A stretch of DNA of 64,000 nt from Noviluteimonas lactosilytica (GCF_020866925.1 NZ_JAJGAK010000001.1:1656189-1720188), one strand, 5' to 3'. Shown: positions 28,382-41,786, counted from the stretch's first letter. Notes: a model not told the origin generated them from the letters alone. A program made the numbers and translations.

Positions 28382-29305
28382 ATGCAGCAGAACGGCAAGC
28401 CGGCCCTCCTCACGTTCCAGGAATTGATCCTGCGGCTCAACGCTTATTGGGCGGCGCAGGGCTGCGTGCTGATCCAGCCGCTCGACCTCGAGGTCGGCGC
28501 CGGCACGTTCCACCCGGCCACCTTCCTGCGCGCGCTCGGCCCCGAGCCGTGGAATGCCGCCTACGTGCAGCCCTGCCGCCGTCCCGCCGACGGCCGCTAC
28601 GGCGAGAACCCGAACCGCCTGCAGCGTTACTACCAGTACCAGGTGGTGATGAAGCCCAACCCCGACAACATCCAGGCGCTGTATCTCGGCTCGCTGGTCG
28701 CGCTCGGCCTGGACCCGCTGGTCCACGACCTGCGCTTCGTCGAGGACAACTGGGAATCGCCGACGCTCGGCGCGTGGGGCCTGGGCTGGGAGGTCTGGCT
28801 CAACGGCATGGAAGTCACGCAGTTCACCTACTTCCAGCAAGCCGGCGGCCTCGAATGCCGCCCGGTGCTCGGCGAGATCACGTACGGCCTCGAGCGCCTG
28901 GCAATGTACCTGCAGAACGTCGACAACGTGTTCGACCTCGTGTGGACCGTCGGTCCGCAGGGGCCGGTGTACTACCGCGACGTGTACCACCAGAACGAAG
29001 TCGAGCAGTCGGCCTACAACTTCGAACACGCCGATGTCGCCGAGTTGTTCCACCGCTTCGATGCGTGCGAACGCGAAGCGATGAAGCTCGTCGACCTCGG
29101 CCTGCCCCTGCCGGCGTACGACCAGGTCTGCAAGGCCTCGCATTCGTTCAACCTGCTCGACGCGCGCCGCGCGATCTCGGTGACCGAACGCCAGCGCTAC
29201 ATCCTGCGCGTGCGCAAGCTCTCGCAGTCGGTGGCGGAGGCGTATTACGCGCAGCGCGAGAAGCTCGGCTTCCCGGGGCTGAAGTCTTCGGCGGAGATGG
29301 CCTGA
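28382..29305 (+). CDS. glyQ: Glycyl-tRNA synthetase alpha subunit
   Basis: A 307-residue class II catalytic subunit, starting [19 protein letters not shown]. Family blocks include [26 protein letters not shown]-type N-terminal core, [16 protein letters not shown] and [19 protein letters not shown]. The alpha2-beta2 enzyme charges tRNA-Gly. An earlier TTG (28373) would add three residues only. The stop overlaps the glyS start (TGATG). Confidence 0.97.
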   Translation: MQQNGKPALLTFQELILRLNAYWAAQGCVLIQPLDLEVGAGTFHPATFLRALGPEPWNAAYVQPCRRPADGRYGENPNRLQRYYQYQVVMKPNPDNIQALYLGSLVALGLDPLVHDLRFVEDNWESPTLGAWGLGWEVWLNGMEVTQFTYFQQAGGLECRPVLGEITYGLERLAMYLQNVDNVFDLVWTVGPQGPVYYRDVYHQNEVEQSAYNFEHADVAELFHRFDACEREAMKLVDLGLPLPAYDQVCKASHSFNLLDARRAISVTERQRYILRVRKLSQSVAEAYYAQREKLGFPGLKSSAEMA

Positions 29306-31398
29306 TGTCGAACGGAACGACGACGACGCACATGGAACCGCTGCTGATCGAACTCGGCACCGAGGAACTGCCGGTCAAGGCGTTGCCGGGGCTGGCGCAG
29401 GCGCTGTTCGACAACGTGATCGACGGGCTCGCGCGTCGCGGCATCGCGTTCGATCGCGGCGAAGCGAAACCGTTGTACACGCCGCGCCGCATCGCGGTGC
29501 TGCTGCCGGGCGTCGCGGTCGAACAGGACGAGCAGCGCAGCGAAGTGCTCGGCCCGTATCTCAATGTCGCGCTCGACGCCGACGGCCAGGCCACGCGCGC
29601 GCTGCAAGGCTTCGCGCAGAAAGCCGGCGTCGAATGGACCGCGCTGGAACGCACCAGCGATGCGAAGGGCGAACGTTTCGTCCATCGCGCGGTGAAGCCG
29701 GGCGCGAAGACCGCCTCGCTGCTGCAGGACCTCGTGCGCGAAGCGATCGCCGCGATGCCCATTCCCAAGCCGATGCGCTGGGGCGCGCACGAACATGCGT
29801 TCGCGCGACCGGCGCACTGGCTCGTGCTGCTGCTCGGCAATACGGTGGTCGAAGGCGACGTGCTCGGCGTGCGCGCCGGCCGCAACTCGCGTGGCCATCG
29901 CTTCATGCACGACAAGCAGGTATGGATCAACGCGCCCGCCGATTACGTCGACGCGCTGCGCGGCGCGAAGGTGCTCGCCGATCCGGACGAACGCCGCGCG
30001 ATGATCGTCCGCGAAGTCGAAGCGGCCGCGGCGCAGGCCGGCGGCGTCGCGCGCATCGCCGACGACAATCTCGCCCAGGTCGAATGCCTGGTCGAATGGC
30101 CGAGCGCGATCCTGTGCGGCTTCGAGGCGGACTTCCTCGCGGTGCCGCAGGAAGCGCTGATCGCGACGATGGAAGACAACCAGAAGTTCTTCCCGGTGCT
30201 CGACGCGCAGGGCAAGCTCACTTCCGCGTTCGTCGGCATCGCCAACATCGTGTCGAAGGACGCGGCGGAAGTGCGCAAGGGCTACGAGCGCGTGATCCGC
30301 CCGCGCTTCGCCGACGCGAAGTTCTTCTTCGTCGAAGACATGAAGCAGGGCCTCGCCTCGATGCAGGCGGGCCTGGCCAACGTCACTTACCAGGCCAAGC
30401 TGGGCACGCTCGCCGACAAGGTGCATCGCGTCGCCGGCCTCGCCGAATCGATCGCGCGCGAACTCGGCTTCGATCCCGCGCTCGCACGCCGTGCGGCGGA
30501 ACTGTCGAAGGCCGATCTGCAATCGCGCCTGGTCAACGAATTCCCCGAACTGCAGGGCATCGCCGGCCGTTACTACGCCGCCGTCGAGCTTGCCCCGGTC
30601 GAAGTCGCGAACGCGATCGACGAGGCGTACATGCCGCGTTTCGCGGGCGACGACGTCGCGCCGTCGCAGCTCGGCCAGGTCGTCGCGATCGCCGAACGCC
30701 TCGACACGCTCGCCGGCGGTTTCGCCGCGGGCCTGAAGCCGACCGGCAACAAGGACGCCTTCGCCCTGCGCCGCAACGCGCTCGGCCTTGCGCGCACGAT
30801 CATCGAACGCGACCTCGACCTCGACCTGCCGCGCCTGCTCGACACCGCGCGCACGACGCTCGGTGCGGTCGGCGCGAATGCATCGAGCGAAGAGTTGTAC
30901 GACTTCATCATCGATCGCCTGCGCGCGTACTACGCCGACAAGGGCGTGCCGCCGCAGCAGTTCGAAGCGGTGGCCGCGCTGCGCCCGGCGTCGCTGCTCG
31001 ACTTCGATCGCCGCATCGCCGCGATCGGCACGTTCGCCACGCTGCCGGAAGCCGAAGCGCTCGCCGCCGCGAACAAGCGCATCCGCAACATCCTGAAGAA
31101 GGCCGAGGGCGACGTCGCTGCGACCGTCGACGCGGCGCGCTTCACCGAAGGCGCGGAACGCGACCTCGGCGATGCGGTGGACGCGGCCGTCGGCGAGACC
31201 GATGCGTCGCTGAAGTCGCGCGATTACGTCGCGGTGCTGGGCCGACTGGCACGGCTGCGTCCGCAGGTCGATGCCTTTTTCGACCAGGTGATGGTCAACG
31301 TGGACGACGCGGCCGTGCGCAACAATCGCCTCGCGCTGCTCAAGCGGCTAGCGGATCGACTCGGTTCCGTTGCGGCCATCGAGCACCTCTCTACGTAA
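29305..31398 (+). CDS. glyS: Glycyl-tRNA synthetase beta subunit
   Basis: A 697-residue beta subunit, the tRNA-binding partner of GlyQ. The N terminus has [16 protein letters not shown] after about ten non-conserved residues. The central [12 protein letters not shown] block and a C-terminal anticodon-binding region (from about residue 580) are present. GGAG eight bases before ATG 29305 supports this start over the Met ten codons on. The last codons and stop lie inside an inverted repeat that extends towards tamA. Confidence 0.96.
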   Translation: MSNGTTTTHMEPLLIELGTEELPVKALPGLAQALFDNVIDGLARRGIAFDRGEAKPLYTPRRIAVLLPGVAVEQDEQRSEVLGPYLNVALDADGQATRALQGFAQKAGVEWTALERTSDAKGERFVHRAVKPGAKTASLLQDLVREAIAAMPIPKPMRWGAHEHAFARPAHWLVLLLGNTVVEGDVLGVRAGRNSRGHRFMHDKQVWINAPADYVDALRGAKVLADPDERRAMIVREVEAAAAQAGGVARIADDNLAQVECLVEWPSAILCGFEADFLAVPQEALIATMEDNQKFFPVLDAQGKLTSAFVGIANIVSKDAAEVRKGYERVIRPRFADAKFFFVEDMKQGLASMQAGLANVTYQAKLGTLADKVHRVAGLAESIARELGFDPALARRAAELSKADLQSRLVNEFPELQGIAGRYYAAVELAPVEVANAIDEAYMPRFAGDDVAPSQLGQVVAIAERLDTLAGGFAAGLKPTGNKDAFALRRNALGLARTIIERDLDLDLPRLLDTARTTLGAVGANASSEELYDFIIDRLRAYYADKGVPPQQFEAVAALRPASLLDFDRRIAAIGTFATLPEAEALAAANKRIRNILKKAEGDVAATVDAARFTEGAERDLGDAVDAAVGETDASLKSRDYVAVLGRLARLRPQVDAFFDQVMVNVDDAAVRNNRLALLKRLADRLGSVAAIEHLST

Positions 31399-31417
31399 CT
31401 TTACGTAGAGGTACGTA
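31389..31417. promoter_or_regulatory. Phased TACGTA repeats / inverted repeat between glyS and tamA
   Basis: Three TACGTA copies start at 31392, 31402 and 31412, an exact 10-bp period. The first two belong to perfect 10-bp inverted arms, CTCTACGTAA (31389-31398) and TTACGTAGAG (31401-31410). The site includes the glyS stop codon and ends 35 bases before the tamA ATG. It could be an operator for tamAB or a 3' hairpin of glyQS mRNA; there is no T-tract. Confidence 0.5.
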
Positions 31418-31452
31418 GCCCCGTTCACGGTCGGGGCTTGTATCCTCGCCGC

Positions 31453-33234
31453 ATGCGTCCGGTCCTCCCCCGCCCGGTCTTCCAATTTGCCTGCCTTGCC
31501 GTGCTCCTCGCGAGCGCGGCGCCGGCGTTCGCCGCGCAGGTGGCGGCCGTGGAAGTGCGCGGGCTCGACCCGGTGATGACGGACAACGTGAAGCGCTCGC
31601 TGTCGCTGGTCGATTCGATCGGCCGCGATGTGTCCGGTCGACGCCTCGCCTTCCTCGTGCGCGAGGCCGAAGCGGAAACGCGCGAAGCGCTCGAGCCGTT
31701 CGGCTACTACTCGCCCACGATCCAGGTCGAACGCACGCGCACGCCCGATGCGCCGGTCACGGTGACGATCGACGTGTCGCTCGGCGATCCGGTGCGCGTG
31801 CGCAACTTCGATGTCGGCATCGACGGCGAAGGCGCGGGCGATCGTTACCTGCAGGAGGAGATCACGGCGTTCGAACCGACGCACGGCGACGTGTTCGATC
31901 ACGCGGTGTACGAGGCGTCGAAGGCGCAGGTGACGCGGCGACTCGCAGAGCGCGGCTACTTCGATGCGGACTTCGTGTCGCGGCGCGTCGAAGTCACGCG
32001 CGCCGACTTCGCCGCCGATGTCTCGCTGCGCTGGAACAGCGGCATGCGTTACGACATGGGCGTGATCACGTTCAACCAGACGCCGAAGCGCATCGTGCGC
32101 GACGCGCTGCTCGGCAAGCTCGTGTACTGGAACGAGGGCGAGTACTACCACCAGGGCCGCCTGGATCGCCTGCGCAAATCGCTCACCGCGCTCGATTATT
32201 TCTCGCGCATCGACATCACGCCGCAGCCGGAGAACGCGGTCGACGGGCAGGTGCCGGTCGTCGTGACGCTCACGCCGGCCAAGCGCGACATCTACACCGC
32301 GGGCGTGAGCTACGGCACCGACAGCGGCGCGGGCGTGCGGTTCGGGCTCGAGCGGCGCTACGTCAACGATCGCGGGCACAAGGCGCTCGCGCAACTCGAT
32401 TACGCGCAGAACAGGAAGACGCTCACGTTGCAGTACCGCGTGCCTGCGTTCCTGTGGCTCGATGGCTGGTATACGGCGAGCCTGCAAGGCGCTGACGAAC
32501 AGACCGAATTCGCCGACACGAGCCGCATCGAACTGGTGGGCAGCCGCAGCGGCGAGATCAATCGTCACCTCACCGCCATCGTGTCGATGCATCTGCTGCG
32601 CGAGCGCTGGCGGTTCCCGTCGGGGAATCCGGATGATCCGGTCGTGCCGTATCAATACGCGTCGCTGCTGTATCCGGCGTTGCGCGCGGAATACATCGAC
32701 GCGGACGATCGCCTGTATCCGCGCAAGGCGATCGGCGGCACGGTGACGTTGCGTGGCGGCATCGAAGGCGTCGGTTCGGATGCGACGTTCCTGCAGGTGC
32801 ATACGACCGCGCGCTGGATCCGCGGGATGGGGCCGGACAATCGCTTGTTGCTGCGCGGCGAGTACGGGCGCACGTTCACCAACGACCTGTTCCAGATGCC
32901 GCTGAGCCTGCGCTTCTTCGCGGGCGGCGATCGCAGCGTGCGCGGTTATGGCTGGCGCGAGATCGGGCCGCGCAACGGCGATTACGCGGAGGGCGCGAAG
33001 AACGTCGTCACCGGCAGCGTCGAGTTCGAACGTTACTTCACGCGCGACTATGGCGCGGCGGCGTTCGTCGACTTCGGCGATGCCTACGACGGCACGCCCA
33101 ACCTGCATTACGGCGTCGGCATCGGTGCGCGCTGGCGTTCGCCGGTCGGCCCGGTGCGCATCGACATCGCGCGCGGCCTCACCGGCGACGAAGCGGGCTG
33201 GACCATCGGCTTCAACATCGGGGCGGACCTGTGA
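31453..33234 (+). CDS. tamA: Translocation and assembly module protein TamA (Omp85 family)
   Basis: A 593-residue outer-membrane protein. A signal peptide (ending PAFAA) is followed by three POTRA-like segments (about 30-260) and a C-terminal 16-strand Omp85 barrel. The barrel contains the loop-6 region GGDRSVRGYGWREIGPR, whose RGY is the Omp85 signature. With TamB it inserts autotransporters and maintains outer-membrane lipid homeostasis. Its stop overlaps the tamB GTG start (GTGA). Confidence 0.94.
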   Translation: MRPVLPRPVFQFACLAVLLASAAPAFAAQVAAVEVRGLDPVMTDNVKRSLSLVDSIGRDVSGRRLAFLVREAEAETREALEPFGYYSPTIQVERTRTPDAPVTVTIDVSLGDPVRVRNFDVGIDGEGAGDRYLQEEITAFEPTHGDVFDHAVYEASKAQVTRRLAERGYFDADFVSRRVEVTRADFAADVSLRWNSGMRYDMGVITFNQTPKRIVRDALLGKLVYWNEGEYYHQGRLDRLRKSLTALDYFSRIDITPQPENAVDGQVPVVVTLTPAKRDIYTAGVSYGTDSGAGVRFGLERRYVNDRGHKALAQLDYAQNRKTLTLQYRVPAFLWLDGWYTASLQGADEQTEFADTSRIELVGSRSGEINRHLTAIVSMHLLRERWRFPSGNPDDPVVPYQYASLLYPALRAEYIDADDRLYPRKAIGGTVTLRGGIEGVGSDATFLQVHTTARWIRGMGPDNRLLLRGEYGRTFTNDLFQMPLSLRFFAGGDRSVRGYGWREIGPRNGDYAEGAKNVVTGSVEFERYFTRDYGAAAFVDFGDAYDGTPNLHYGVGIGARWRSPVGPVRIDIARGLTGDEAGWTIGFNIGADL

Positions 33235-36200
33235 GGGGCGTGCCGCTCACGCCGGAACAGCGCGCGGAGCGCAGCAAGGCGCGGCGTGCGTTCGCGCGCA
33301 AGGTCGCGATCCGTTCGACGCTCGCGGCCCTGGCGCTCGCGGTGCTCGCCTTCGCGCTGCTGTACTGGTTGCTGACGTCGATCGGGGGTCGCGATGTGTT
33401 GCTCGCGCAAGTGGTCGCGCGCTTGCCGCCCGGCGCGACGCTGACCTGGGAGCGCGCGGAAGGTCCGGTGTCGGGGCCACTGACGATGCACGGCGTGCGC
33501 TTCGACTACGCATCGGATCCGGCGCGGCCGACGCGACGCATCACGTTCACGGCGCGCTCGATCCATGTCGATCCCGCGTTGCGGCCGTTGCTCGGTCGCA
33601 CGTTGCGGCTCGATGCGCTCGACATTCGCGGCGCCACACTGGAGATCCCCGAGAGCGAGGAACCGTTCGAGTTCCCGCGCTGGCCCGAGTCGTTGCCGGC
33701 GATCGAGCCGCCGCTTGCGTTGCAGGCCGACACGATTCGCATCGATGGCCTGCGCGTCACGCAATCGGGTGCGCCGATGGTGGCGATCCGCAGCGCGAGC
33801 GGCGGCTTGCGTGCGTCGCGCGGGGCGCTGCACGTGGAGCACGTGTCGGTCGACAGCGATCTCGGCCGCTTCGCGATGCACGGCGACTACGTGCCGCGCG
33901 CGCGGTATCGCACCGACTTCACGGCGACGGCGGTGTTGCCGGTGCAAGGCGGGCGCACGGCGCCGCGGTTCGGCATCGTCGCGCGCGGTGATGTGTCGAA
34001 GCTCGATGTCTCGATCGCGGGACGCGTGCCCGCGCCGGCGCGCGCGACGCTGACGCTGCGCGGCGAACCCGATCCGACCTGGCACGTGCGCGTCGACGCG
34101 CCCGCCGTCGACTTCGCGTTGTTGAGCGGCGACGAACCCAGCGACACGCCGATGTCGATCAACCTGCGCGCCGACGGCCTGGGCGGACGCGCGACGATCC
34201 GCGGTTCGGTGCGGCAGGGCGATCTCGCCGCGGTGATCCAGCCGTCGCAGGTCCGCCTGGACGACAAGGTGCTGACGGTCGAGCCGCTGATCGTCGATGC
34301 ACTCGATGGCCGCACGACGCTGCGCGGCTTCGCCGACTTGCGCGATCCGGCGCAACGCCGCCTTCGTTTCGCGATCAATGCGCGCGGGCTGCGTTGGGGC
34401 GGCACGCCCGATGCGCCGGCCGTGGTCGCGAATGCGGACTTCGGTATTGCCGGCAAACCGGAAGCGTGGGCGGCCAAGGGCGATGCGAATTTCGAACGCG
34501 AGGATCGGCGCGCGACGTTGTCGTTCGATGCACGTGGCGATACCGAACAGGCCACGATCCAGTCGATGCAGGCGCGCATGCCGTCGGGCACGCTCGATGC
34601 AAAGGGCAACGTGCGCTGGGCGCCGGTACTCGAGTGGAACGCGGACACGACCCTTGCGGGCTTCGACCCGGGGTATTTCGCACCCGAGTTTCCCGGACGC
34701 ATCGAGGGGCGCATCGCGACGCGCGGCAAGGCGCGCCCCGACGGCGGCGTCGACGCATCGTTCGATGCACCTTCCCTGCGCGGCACGTTGCGCGGACGCG
34801 CACTCGATGCGCGTGCGAAGGTCGACCTGCACGGCAGCGACATCGACGGCGACGTGGCGATTGCGATCGGCGGCAGTCGCGCATCGGCGAAGGGCCGCGT
34901 CGGCGCGACGCTTTCGGTCGATGCGCGCTTCGAGCCTCTGCGCCTCGACGACCTGCTGCCGGGTGCGGGCGGCGTGTTGCGCGGCACCGCCACGTTGCGC
35001 GGACCGCGCACGACGCCGGACATCGCCGCCGACCTCACCGGCGACGGCCTGCACTGGGGCGAATGGCGCGCGGCATCGCTGCGCGCGAACGGCACGCTGC
35101 CCTGGCGCACCGGCAACGGCACGTTGCACGTGGATGCGAGTGGCATCGAGGCCGGCCTCGCCATCGACCGACTCGTCGTCGATGCACGCGGTGCGATGGA
35201 GAACCTCTCGCTCGATGCCGATGCACGCACGCCCTTCGGCGGCGCGACGTTGTCCGGCAACGCGGTGAAGCGCGGCGCGCAGTGGAGCGGCACGCTCGCG
35301 ACGCTGCGACTCGTGCCGCAGAAGGGTTCGCCGTGGACGCTCGATCGCCCGGCCACGTGGCGTTGGGACGGCACGAGCGGCGCGTTGTCGAATGCGTGCC
35401 TGTCGACGACCGGCAGCGGCGCGGTGTGCGCGAATGCCGACTGGCCGCGTCGCGGCCTCGACGTGCGCGCCGATCGCCTGCCGCTGGAACTCGCGACGCC
35501 GTGGTTGCCGCCGCGCGAGGACGGCCGCCCGTGGTTGCTGCGCGGCGACCTGCAACTGGTCGGCGAACTGCGTCCGGTAGGCAACGCGTGGCGCGGCAAC
35601 GTGCGCGTCGCGTCGGCGAGCGGCGGCATGCGCAACAGCGAACGCTCGCGTCGCGACCTGTTGTCGTACAACGGGCTGCAGCTCGAGGCGCTGTTCGATC
35701 CGCAACGCGTGTCGGTCGTGTTCGGTTCGACGTTCAACGAAGACGGCCGCATCGATGCGCGCATCGCGACCGGTTGGGACGACTACGCACCGCTGTCCGG
35801 CGACGTGTCGCTGCGCACCGATTCGCTCACGTGGATGGAGTTGCTCTCGCCGGACATCGTCGAGCCGACCGGCCTGCTCGAAGGCCGCGTCGCCCTGTCG
35901 GGCACGCGTGCGCAACCTTCGCTCGGCGGCCAGGCGCACCTGACGAACTTCCAGACCGAGTTGCCCGCGCTCGGCATCGAACTGCGCGAGGGCGACGTGC
36001 GGCTGGATGCGTTGGCGGATGGCAGCGCGCGCATCGCGGGCACGGTGCGTTCGGGCGAAGGCACGCTGCGCGTGAATGGCACGCTGGGCTGGCGCGGCGA
36101 CGACACGCCGCTCGTGCTCAACGTCACCGGCGAGAACGTGCTCGCGTCCGATACGCGCGACGTGCGCGCGGTGATCGCGCCCGATGTCGTCGTGCGTTAC

Positions 36201-37049
36201 GCGGCGGGGCAACCGATCAACGTGACGGGTCGGGTCGTCGTCGAATCCGGTCGCATGGCGCTCGAAGGACTCGAAGGCGGCGCGGTGCGTTCGCCCGATG
36301 TCGTGGTGCTCGATCCGGTCGATCCGGAGCGCGCGGTCGAAACACCGTTGGCGCTCGATCTCACGCTGTTGCTTCCCGAGGATGCGGTCGCGCTGAGCGG
36401 CTTCGGCCTCGAAGGCGCGCTCGACGGCGAGTTGCGCGTGCGCCAGCGGCCGGGCACCGAGATGATCGGCACCGGCACGCTGGAAATCGCGGGCACGTAC
36501 AAGGCATACGGGCAGGAGTTGACGATCTCGCGCGGCGCGTTGATCTGGAGCAACGATCCGGTCGCCAATCCGACCCTCGACGTGCGCGCGCAGCGCGTCG
36601 TCGGCGACGTCACGGCCGGCATCCAGGTGCGCGGCCGCGCGACTGCACCGCAAGCCGAAGTGTGGGCGGATCCGCCGATGGATCAGTCCGAAGCGTTGTC
36701 GTATCTCGCGCTCGGCCGACCGTTGAGCAGCGCGAGCAACGAAGAAGGCCGCCAGCTCGACGCGGCGTCGGCCGCATTGCAGGCGGGCGGCGGCCTGCTC
36801 GCGTCGCAACTCGCGACGCGCCTGGGCTTCGACGACGCGGGCGTGATGGATTCGCGCACGCTCGGCGGCAACGTGTTCGGCGTGGGCAAGTACCTCTCGC
36901 CGAACTTGTACGTCGGCTACGGCGTCTCGCTGCTCGGCACCGGGCAGGTGCTCACGTTGAAGTACCTGTTGCGCGCGGGCTTCGACATCCAGATCGAGTC
37001 GAGCACGGTGGAGAACCGCGCGTCGGTCAACTGGCGGAAGGAGAAGTAG
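33231..37049 (+). CDS. tamB: Translocation and assembly module protein TamB
   Basis: A 1272-residue AsmA-like protein anchored by one N-terminal helix (about 26-48). It spans the periplasm as a long beta-taco of repeated short strands. The C-terminal DUF490 domain (about 900-1272) carries TGTLEIAGTYKAYGQELTISRG and ends with SLLGTGQVLTLKYLLR. It works with TamA and is also linked to phospholipid transport between membranes. It starts at GTG 33231 within the tamA stop. Length is within the family range. Confidence 0.94.
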   Translation: MRGVPLTPEQRAERSKARRAFARKVAIRSTLAALALAVLAFALLYWLLTSIGGRDVLLAQVVARLPPGATLTWERAEGPVSGPLTMHGVRFDYASDPARPTRRITFTARSIHVDPALRPLLGRTLRLDALDIRGATLEIPESEEPFEFPRWPESLPAIEPPLALQADTIRIDGLRVTQSGAPMVAIRSASGGLRASRGALHVEHVSVDSDLGRFAMHGDYVPRARYRTDFTATAVLPVQGGRTAPRFGIVARGDVSKLDVSIAGRVPAPARATLTLRGEPDPTWHVRVDAPAVDFALLSGDEPSDTPMSINLRADGLGGRATIRGSVRQGDLAAVIQPSQVRLDDKVLTVEPLIVDALDGRTTLRGFADLRDPAQRRLRFAINARGLRWGGTPDAPAVVANADFGIAGKPEAWAAKGDANFEREDRRATLSFDARGDTEQATIQSMQARMPSGTLDAKGNVRWAPVLEWNADTTLAGFDPGYFAPEFPGRIEGRIATRGKARPDGGVDASFDAPSLRGTLRGRALDARAKVDLHGSDIDGDVAIAIGGSRASAKGRVGATLSVDARFEPLRLDDLLPGAGGVLRGTATLRGPRTTPDIAADLTGDGLHWGEWRAASLRANGTLPWRTGNGTLHVDASGIEAGLAIDRLVVDARGAMENLSLDADARTPFGGATLSGNAVKRGAQWSGTLATLRLVPQKGSPWTLDRPATWRWDGTSGALSNACLSTTGSGAVCANADWPRRGLDVRADRLPLELATPWLPPREDGRPWLLRGDLQLVGELRPVGNAWRGNVRVASASGGMRNSERSRRDLLSYNGLQLEALFDPQRVSVVFGSTFNEDGRIDARIATGWDDYAPLSGDVSLRTDSLTWMELLSPDIVEPTGLLEGRVALSGTRAQPSLGGQAHLTNFQTELPALGIELREGDVRLDALADGSARIAGTVRSGEGTLRVNGTLGWRGDDTPLVLNVTGENVLASDTRDVRAVIAPDVVVRYAAGQPINVTGRVVVESGRMALEGLEGGAVRSPDVVVLDPVDPERAVETPLALDLTLLLPEDAVALSGFGLEGALDGELRVRQRPGTEMIGTGTLEIAGTYKAYGQELTISRGALIWSNDPVANPTLDVRAQRVVGDVTAGIQVRGRATAPQAEVWADPPMDQSEALSYLALGRPLSSASNEEGRQLDAASAALQAGGGLLASQLATRLGFDDAGVMDSRTLGGNVFGVGKYLSPNLYVGYGVSLLGTGQVLTLKYLLRAGFDIQIESSTVENRASVNWRKEK

Positions 37050-37131
37050 CGCAGCGGATCGGGGGTGTTTCGCTCGGCCCAGTGATGCGAGTCCGCGCGA
37101 TGTTGGCTCCCCCTCTGGATGGAGCGCCGCC

Positions 37132-37638
37132 ATGCGTTCGCTACTGCTTGCGTTATCCGCCCTGTTCTTCCTCGCGCCGGACGTGCAGGCCCAGGCTCGA
37201 GCCGCCTACACCATCCGCAACGTCCAGACCAACGAGTGCCTGACCGCCCTGGGAGAGACTTCGTCGTTCGTGTGGCGCAACGAACCCGTGCGGTTGATGC
37301 CCTGTGACGCGAAGTTGCCGCGCACGCAGTTGTGGCACCTGGATGAGGTTGCCGGATACCACTACTACAGCTACCGCGTCGTCAGCGCGGCCGGCGGTCG
37401 CGTGCTCGACATCCATCCTTCGACCCGGCGCGCCACGACGTACCCAGTGCTCCCGTGGTACCAGTCCAACCAGGTCTACGATCTGACGGGGTGGGCGCAG
37501 TGGACGTTCGAGTCGCACCAGGGCGGATGCCTCGATGCGTATTACCTCGCGTATCGCTACGGGCCCGAGGTCGGCACGTGGAACTGCCACCGGGGCAACA
37601 ACCAGCAGTGGATGGTGCACTGGGCTGCCGAGCTCTGA
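37132..37638 (+). CDS. Secreted ricin-type beta-trefoil (lectin-like) protein
   Basis: A 168-residue protein with a signal peptide (MRSLLLALSALFFLAPDVQAQA). The mature part looks like a ricin B lectin trefoil: YTIRNVQTNECL, QLWHL, SYRVVSAAGGRVLDI, QWTFES, GGCLDAYY and NNQQW (QxW motif), with two likely disulfides. A carbohydrate-binding role is inference. It stands alone after tamB, and its codon use is somewhat less biased than its neighbours. It converges with a secreted M4 protease gene. Confidence 0.75.
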   Translation: MRSLLLALSALFFLAPDVQAQARAAYTIRNVQTNECLTALGETSSFVWRNEPVRLMPCDAKLPRTQLWHLDEVAGYHYYSYRVVSAAGGRVLDIHPSTRRATTYPVLPWYQSNQVYDLTGWAQWTFESHQGGCLDAYYLAYRYGPEVGTWNCHRGNNQQWMVHWAAEL

Positions 37639-37660
37639 ACACGGGCGCTGGTGGCGCAAA

Positions 37661-37689
37661 AGAAAACCCCGGCCGTCGCCGGCCGGGGT
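37661..37689 (-). terminator. Intrinsic terminator of the M4 protease gene
   Basis: 10-bp arms ACCCCGGCCG (37666-37675) and its complement (37680-37689) around TCGC; on the minus strand the stem is followed by TTTCTTTT. It lies 64 bases beyond the protease stop. Confidence 0.88.
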
Positions 37690-37752
37690 GAAGTTGCGGA
37701 CCCTTGCGGATCCGCAGGAGTTTCATCCGTGGCGTTCTTCGATCCGATCAGA

Positions 37753-40406
<2,654 letters not shown>

Positions 40407-41786
40407 TCATCCGTGGGGCGCGACCTTCATGCCGGCCAGTCGCGGTTGTCCGTCGACGATGTCGGTCCACACGACGAAGGCGACGCCGTTGCGCACCGCG
40501 ATCTTCGGAAACCCCGTGCCGCGACCGCGGCCCGAGATGGCGGCGAGCTGGGTCTGCTGCTTCGCTTCGCCCTTCGTCGTGTAACGCGCGAGCTGCACGG
40601 TCTGGCCCTTCACGTCTTCGCGTAGCCACACGAGCCACGTGGAGTCGCCATCCATCGCGACATCGACGCGGCCTTGCAATGCGGCGCCCTGGTCGACGTC
40701 GATCGGCGCGGCGAAGGTGTTGCCGCCGTCGGTGCTGCGCGCCAGGCGGAGCATCGGCTTGTCGTTCGGCGCGGTGTACCAGACAACCGACACGTCCTTG
40801 CCCCACGCTGCGACCGACGGACCGTTGAGCGGGCAGCCTTCCATCTTCCAGCCGTCTTCGTGCACGGGCCTCGGCGTATCCCACTTGCCGGCGCGCAGGT
40901 GCGTGGCGGAGATGTCGCGGATTTCGGCTTCGGTGCGATCGCGATAGACGAGCAGCGGGCCGGAAGCGGTGAGCGCGGCATCGGTGCCGCAGCAATCGCA
41001 GGTGGATGCGTCGATCTCGGCGTCGCCGCTGCGCGCGAGGTCGCCGTCGAAGCGCGCGCCGCGCACGGTCATGGTGGCGGCGGCGCGTTCGTCTTTCGCG
41101 GCGCCCTTGGTTGCGTGCGTCGCGTGTTCGTCCTTCACTGCGTTCGCGCCGTGCTCGTGTTCCGCGCCCGCGGTCTTGCGACCGTCGAGCCACGCGATGC
41201 CGATCGTGTCTTGCGTTGCGGGCCACATCGAAACGAAACCGTGTTCGGTGGCGGTGCCGTCGTCGTTCACCGCGACGGGCGGCGCCCAGTGCACGCCGTT
41301 GTCGGGCGAGCGCGTGAGCATGATGTCGGACGCGTGCGGCGACGCGGGATTGGCGGGCGTCTGCAGCCAGTGCGCCCACAGCGCGCGGTCGTCGGTCATC
41401 ACGACGTGCGGCGTGTTCGCCCAGTTGGCGGTGAGGCTGCGGCCGACGACGATGGTCTTCGGCGCCGATTCCCAGGTGTCGTTGCCGAGGTAGGTCGCGT
41501 ACTGCATCGCGTTGCGGTCGCCCATGCGACTCACCCAGCTGATGAGGATGCGACCGTCGGGACCGACCGACAGGTCCGGCTGCGCGGCGCCGCCGGGCGT
41601 GGGCAGGCCCCACGGTTCGCGCGCCAGGCCCGAGTGGTCGTCGGGTGCGGCGGCGCCCTGTGCGGCGGGCGCGGTCGCGGATTCGCGCGAGCACGCGGCG
41701 AGCGCGAGCAGCGTGGCGACGACCATCGCGGCCGGGAGCGGCGCGAGCAGGACCGGTGCGGAGCGGAGCGTGGGGGTCTTTTTCAT
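40407..41786 (-). CDS. Sialidase-fold (Asp-box) lipoprotein with His- and Cys-rich segments
   Basis: A 459-residue protein with a lipobox (LALAACSRE, Cys32) and a predicted beta-propeller carrying two Asp boxes, SPDNGVHW (~160) and STDGGNTF. Two features stand out. There is a His/Glu-rich insertion (about 208-225, AEHEHG ... DEHATHATKG) and a Cys cluster STCDCCGTD (263-266) with another Cys in EGCPLNGPS. These could bind a metal or form disulfides. Active-site residues of true sialidases are not evident, so glycosidase activity is unproven. It lies 51 bases downstream of mnmG on the same strand. Confidence 0.8.
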   Translation of the reverse strand: MKKTPTLRSAPVLLAPLPAAMVVATLLALAACSRESATAPAAQGAAAPDDHSGLAREPWGLPTPGGAAQPDLSVGPDGRILISWVSRMGDRNAMQYATYLGNDTWESAPKTIVVGRSLTANWANTPHVVMTDDRALWAHWLQTPANPASPHASDIMLTRSPDNGVHWAPPVAVNDDGTATEHGFVSMWPATQDTIGIAWLDGRKTAGAEHEHGANAVKDEHATHATKGAAKDERAAATMTVRGARFDGDLARSGDAEIDASTCDCCGTDAALTASGPLLVYRDRTEAEIRDISATHLRAGKWDTPRPVHEDGWKMEGCPLNGPSVAAWGKDVSVVWYTAPNDKPMLRLARSTDGGNTFAAPIDVDQGAALQGRVDVAMDGDSTWLVWLREDVKGQTVQLARYTTKGEAKQQTQLAAISGRGRGTGFPKIAVRNGVAFVVWTDIVDGQPRLAGMKVAPHG

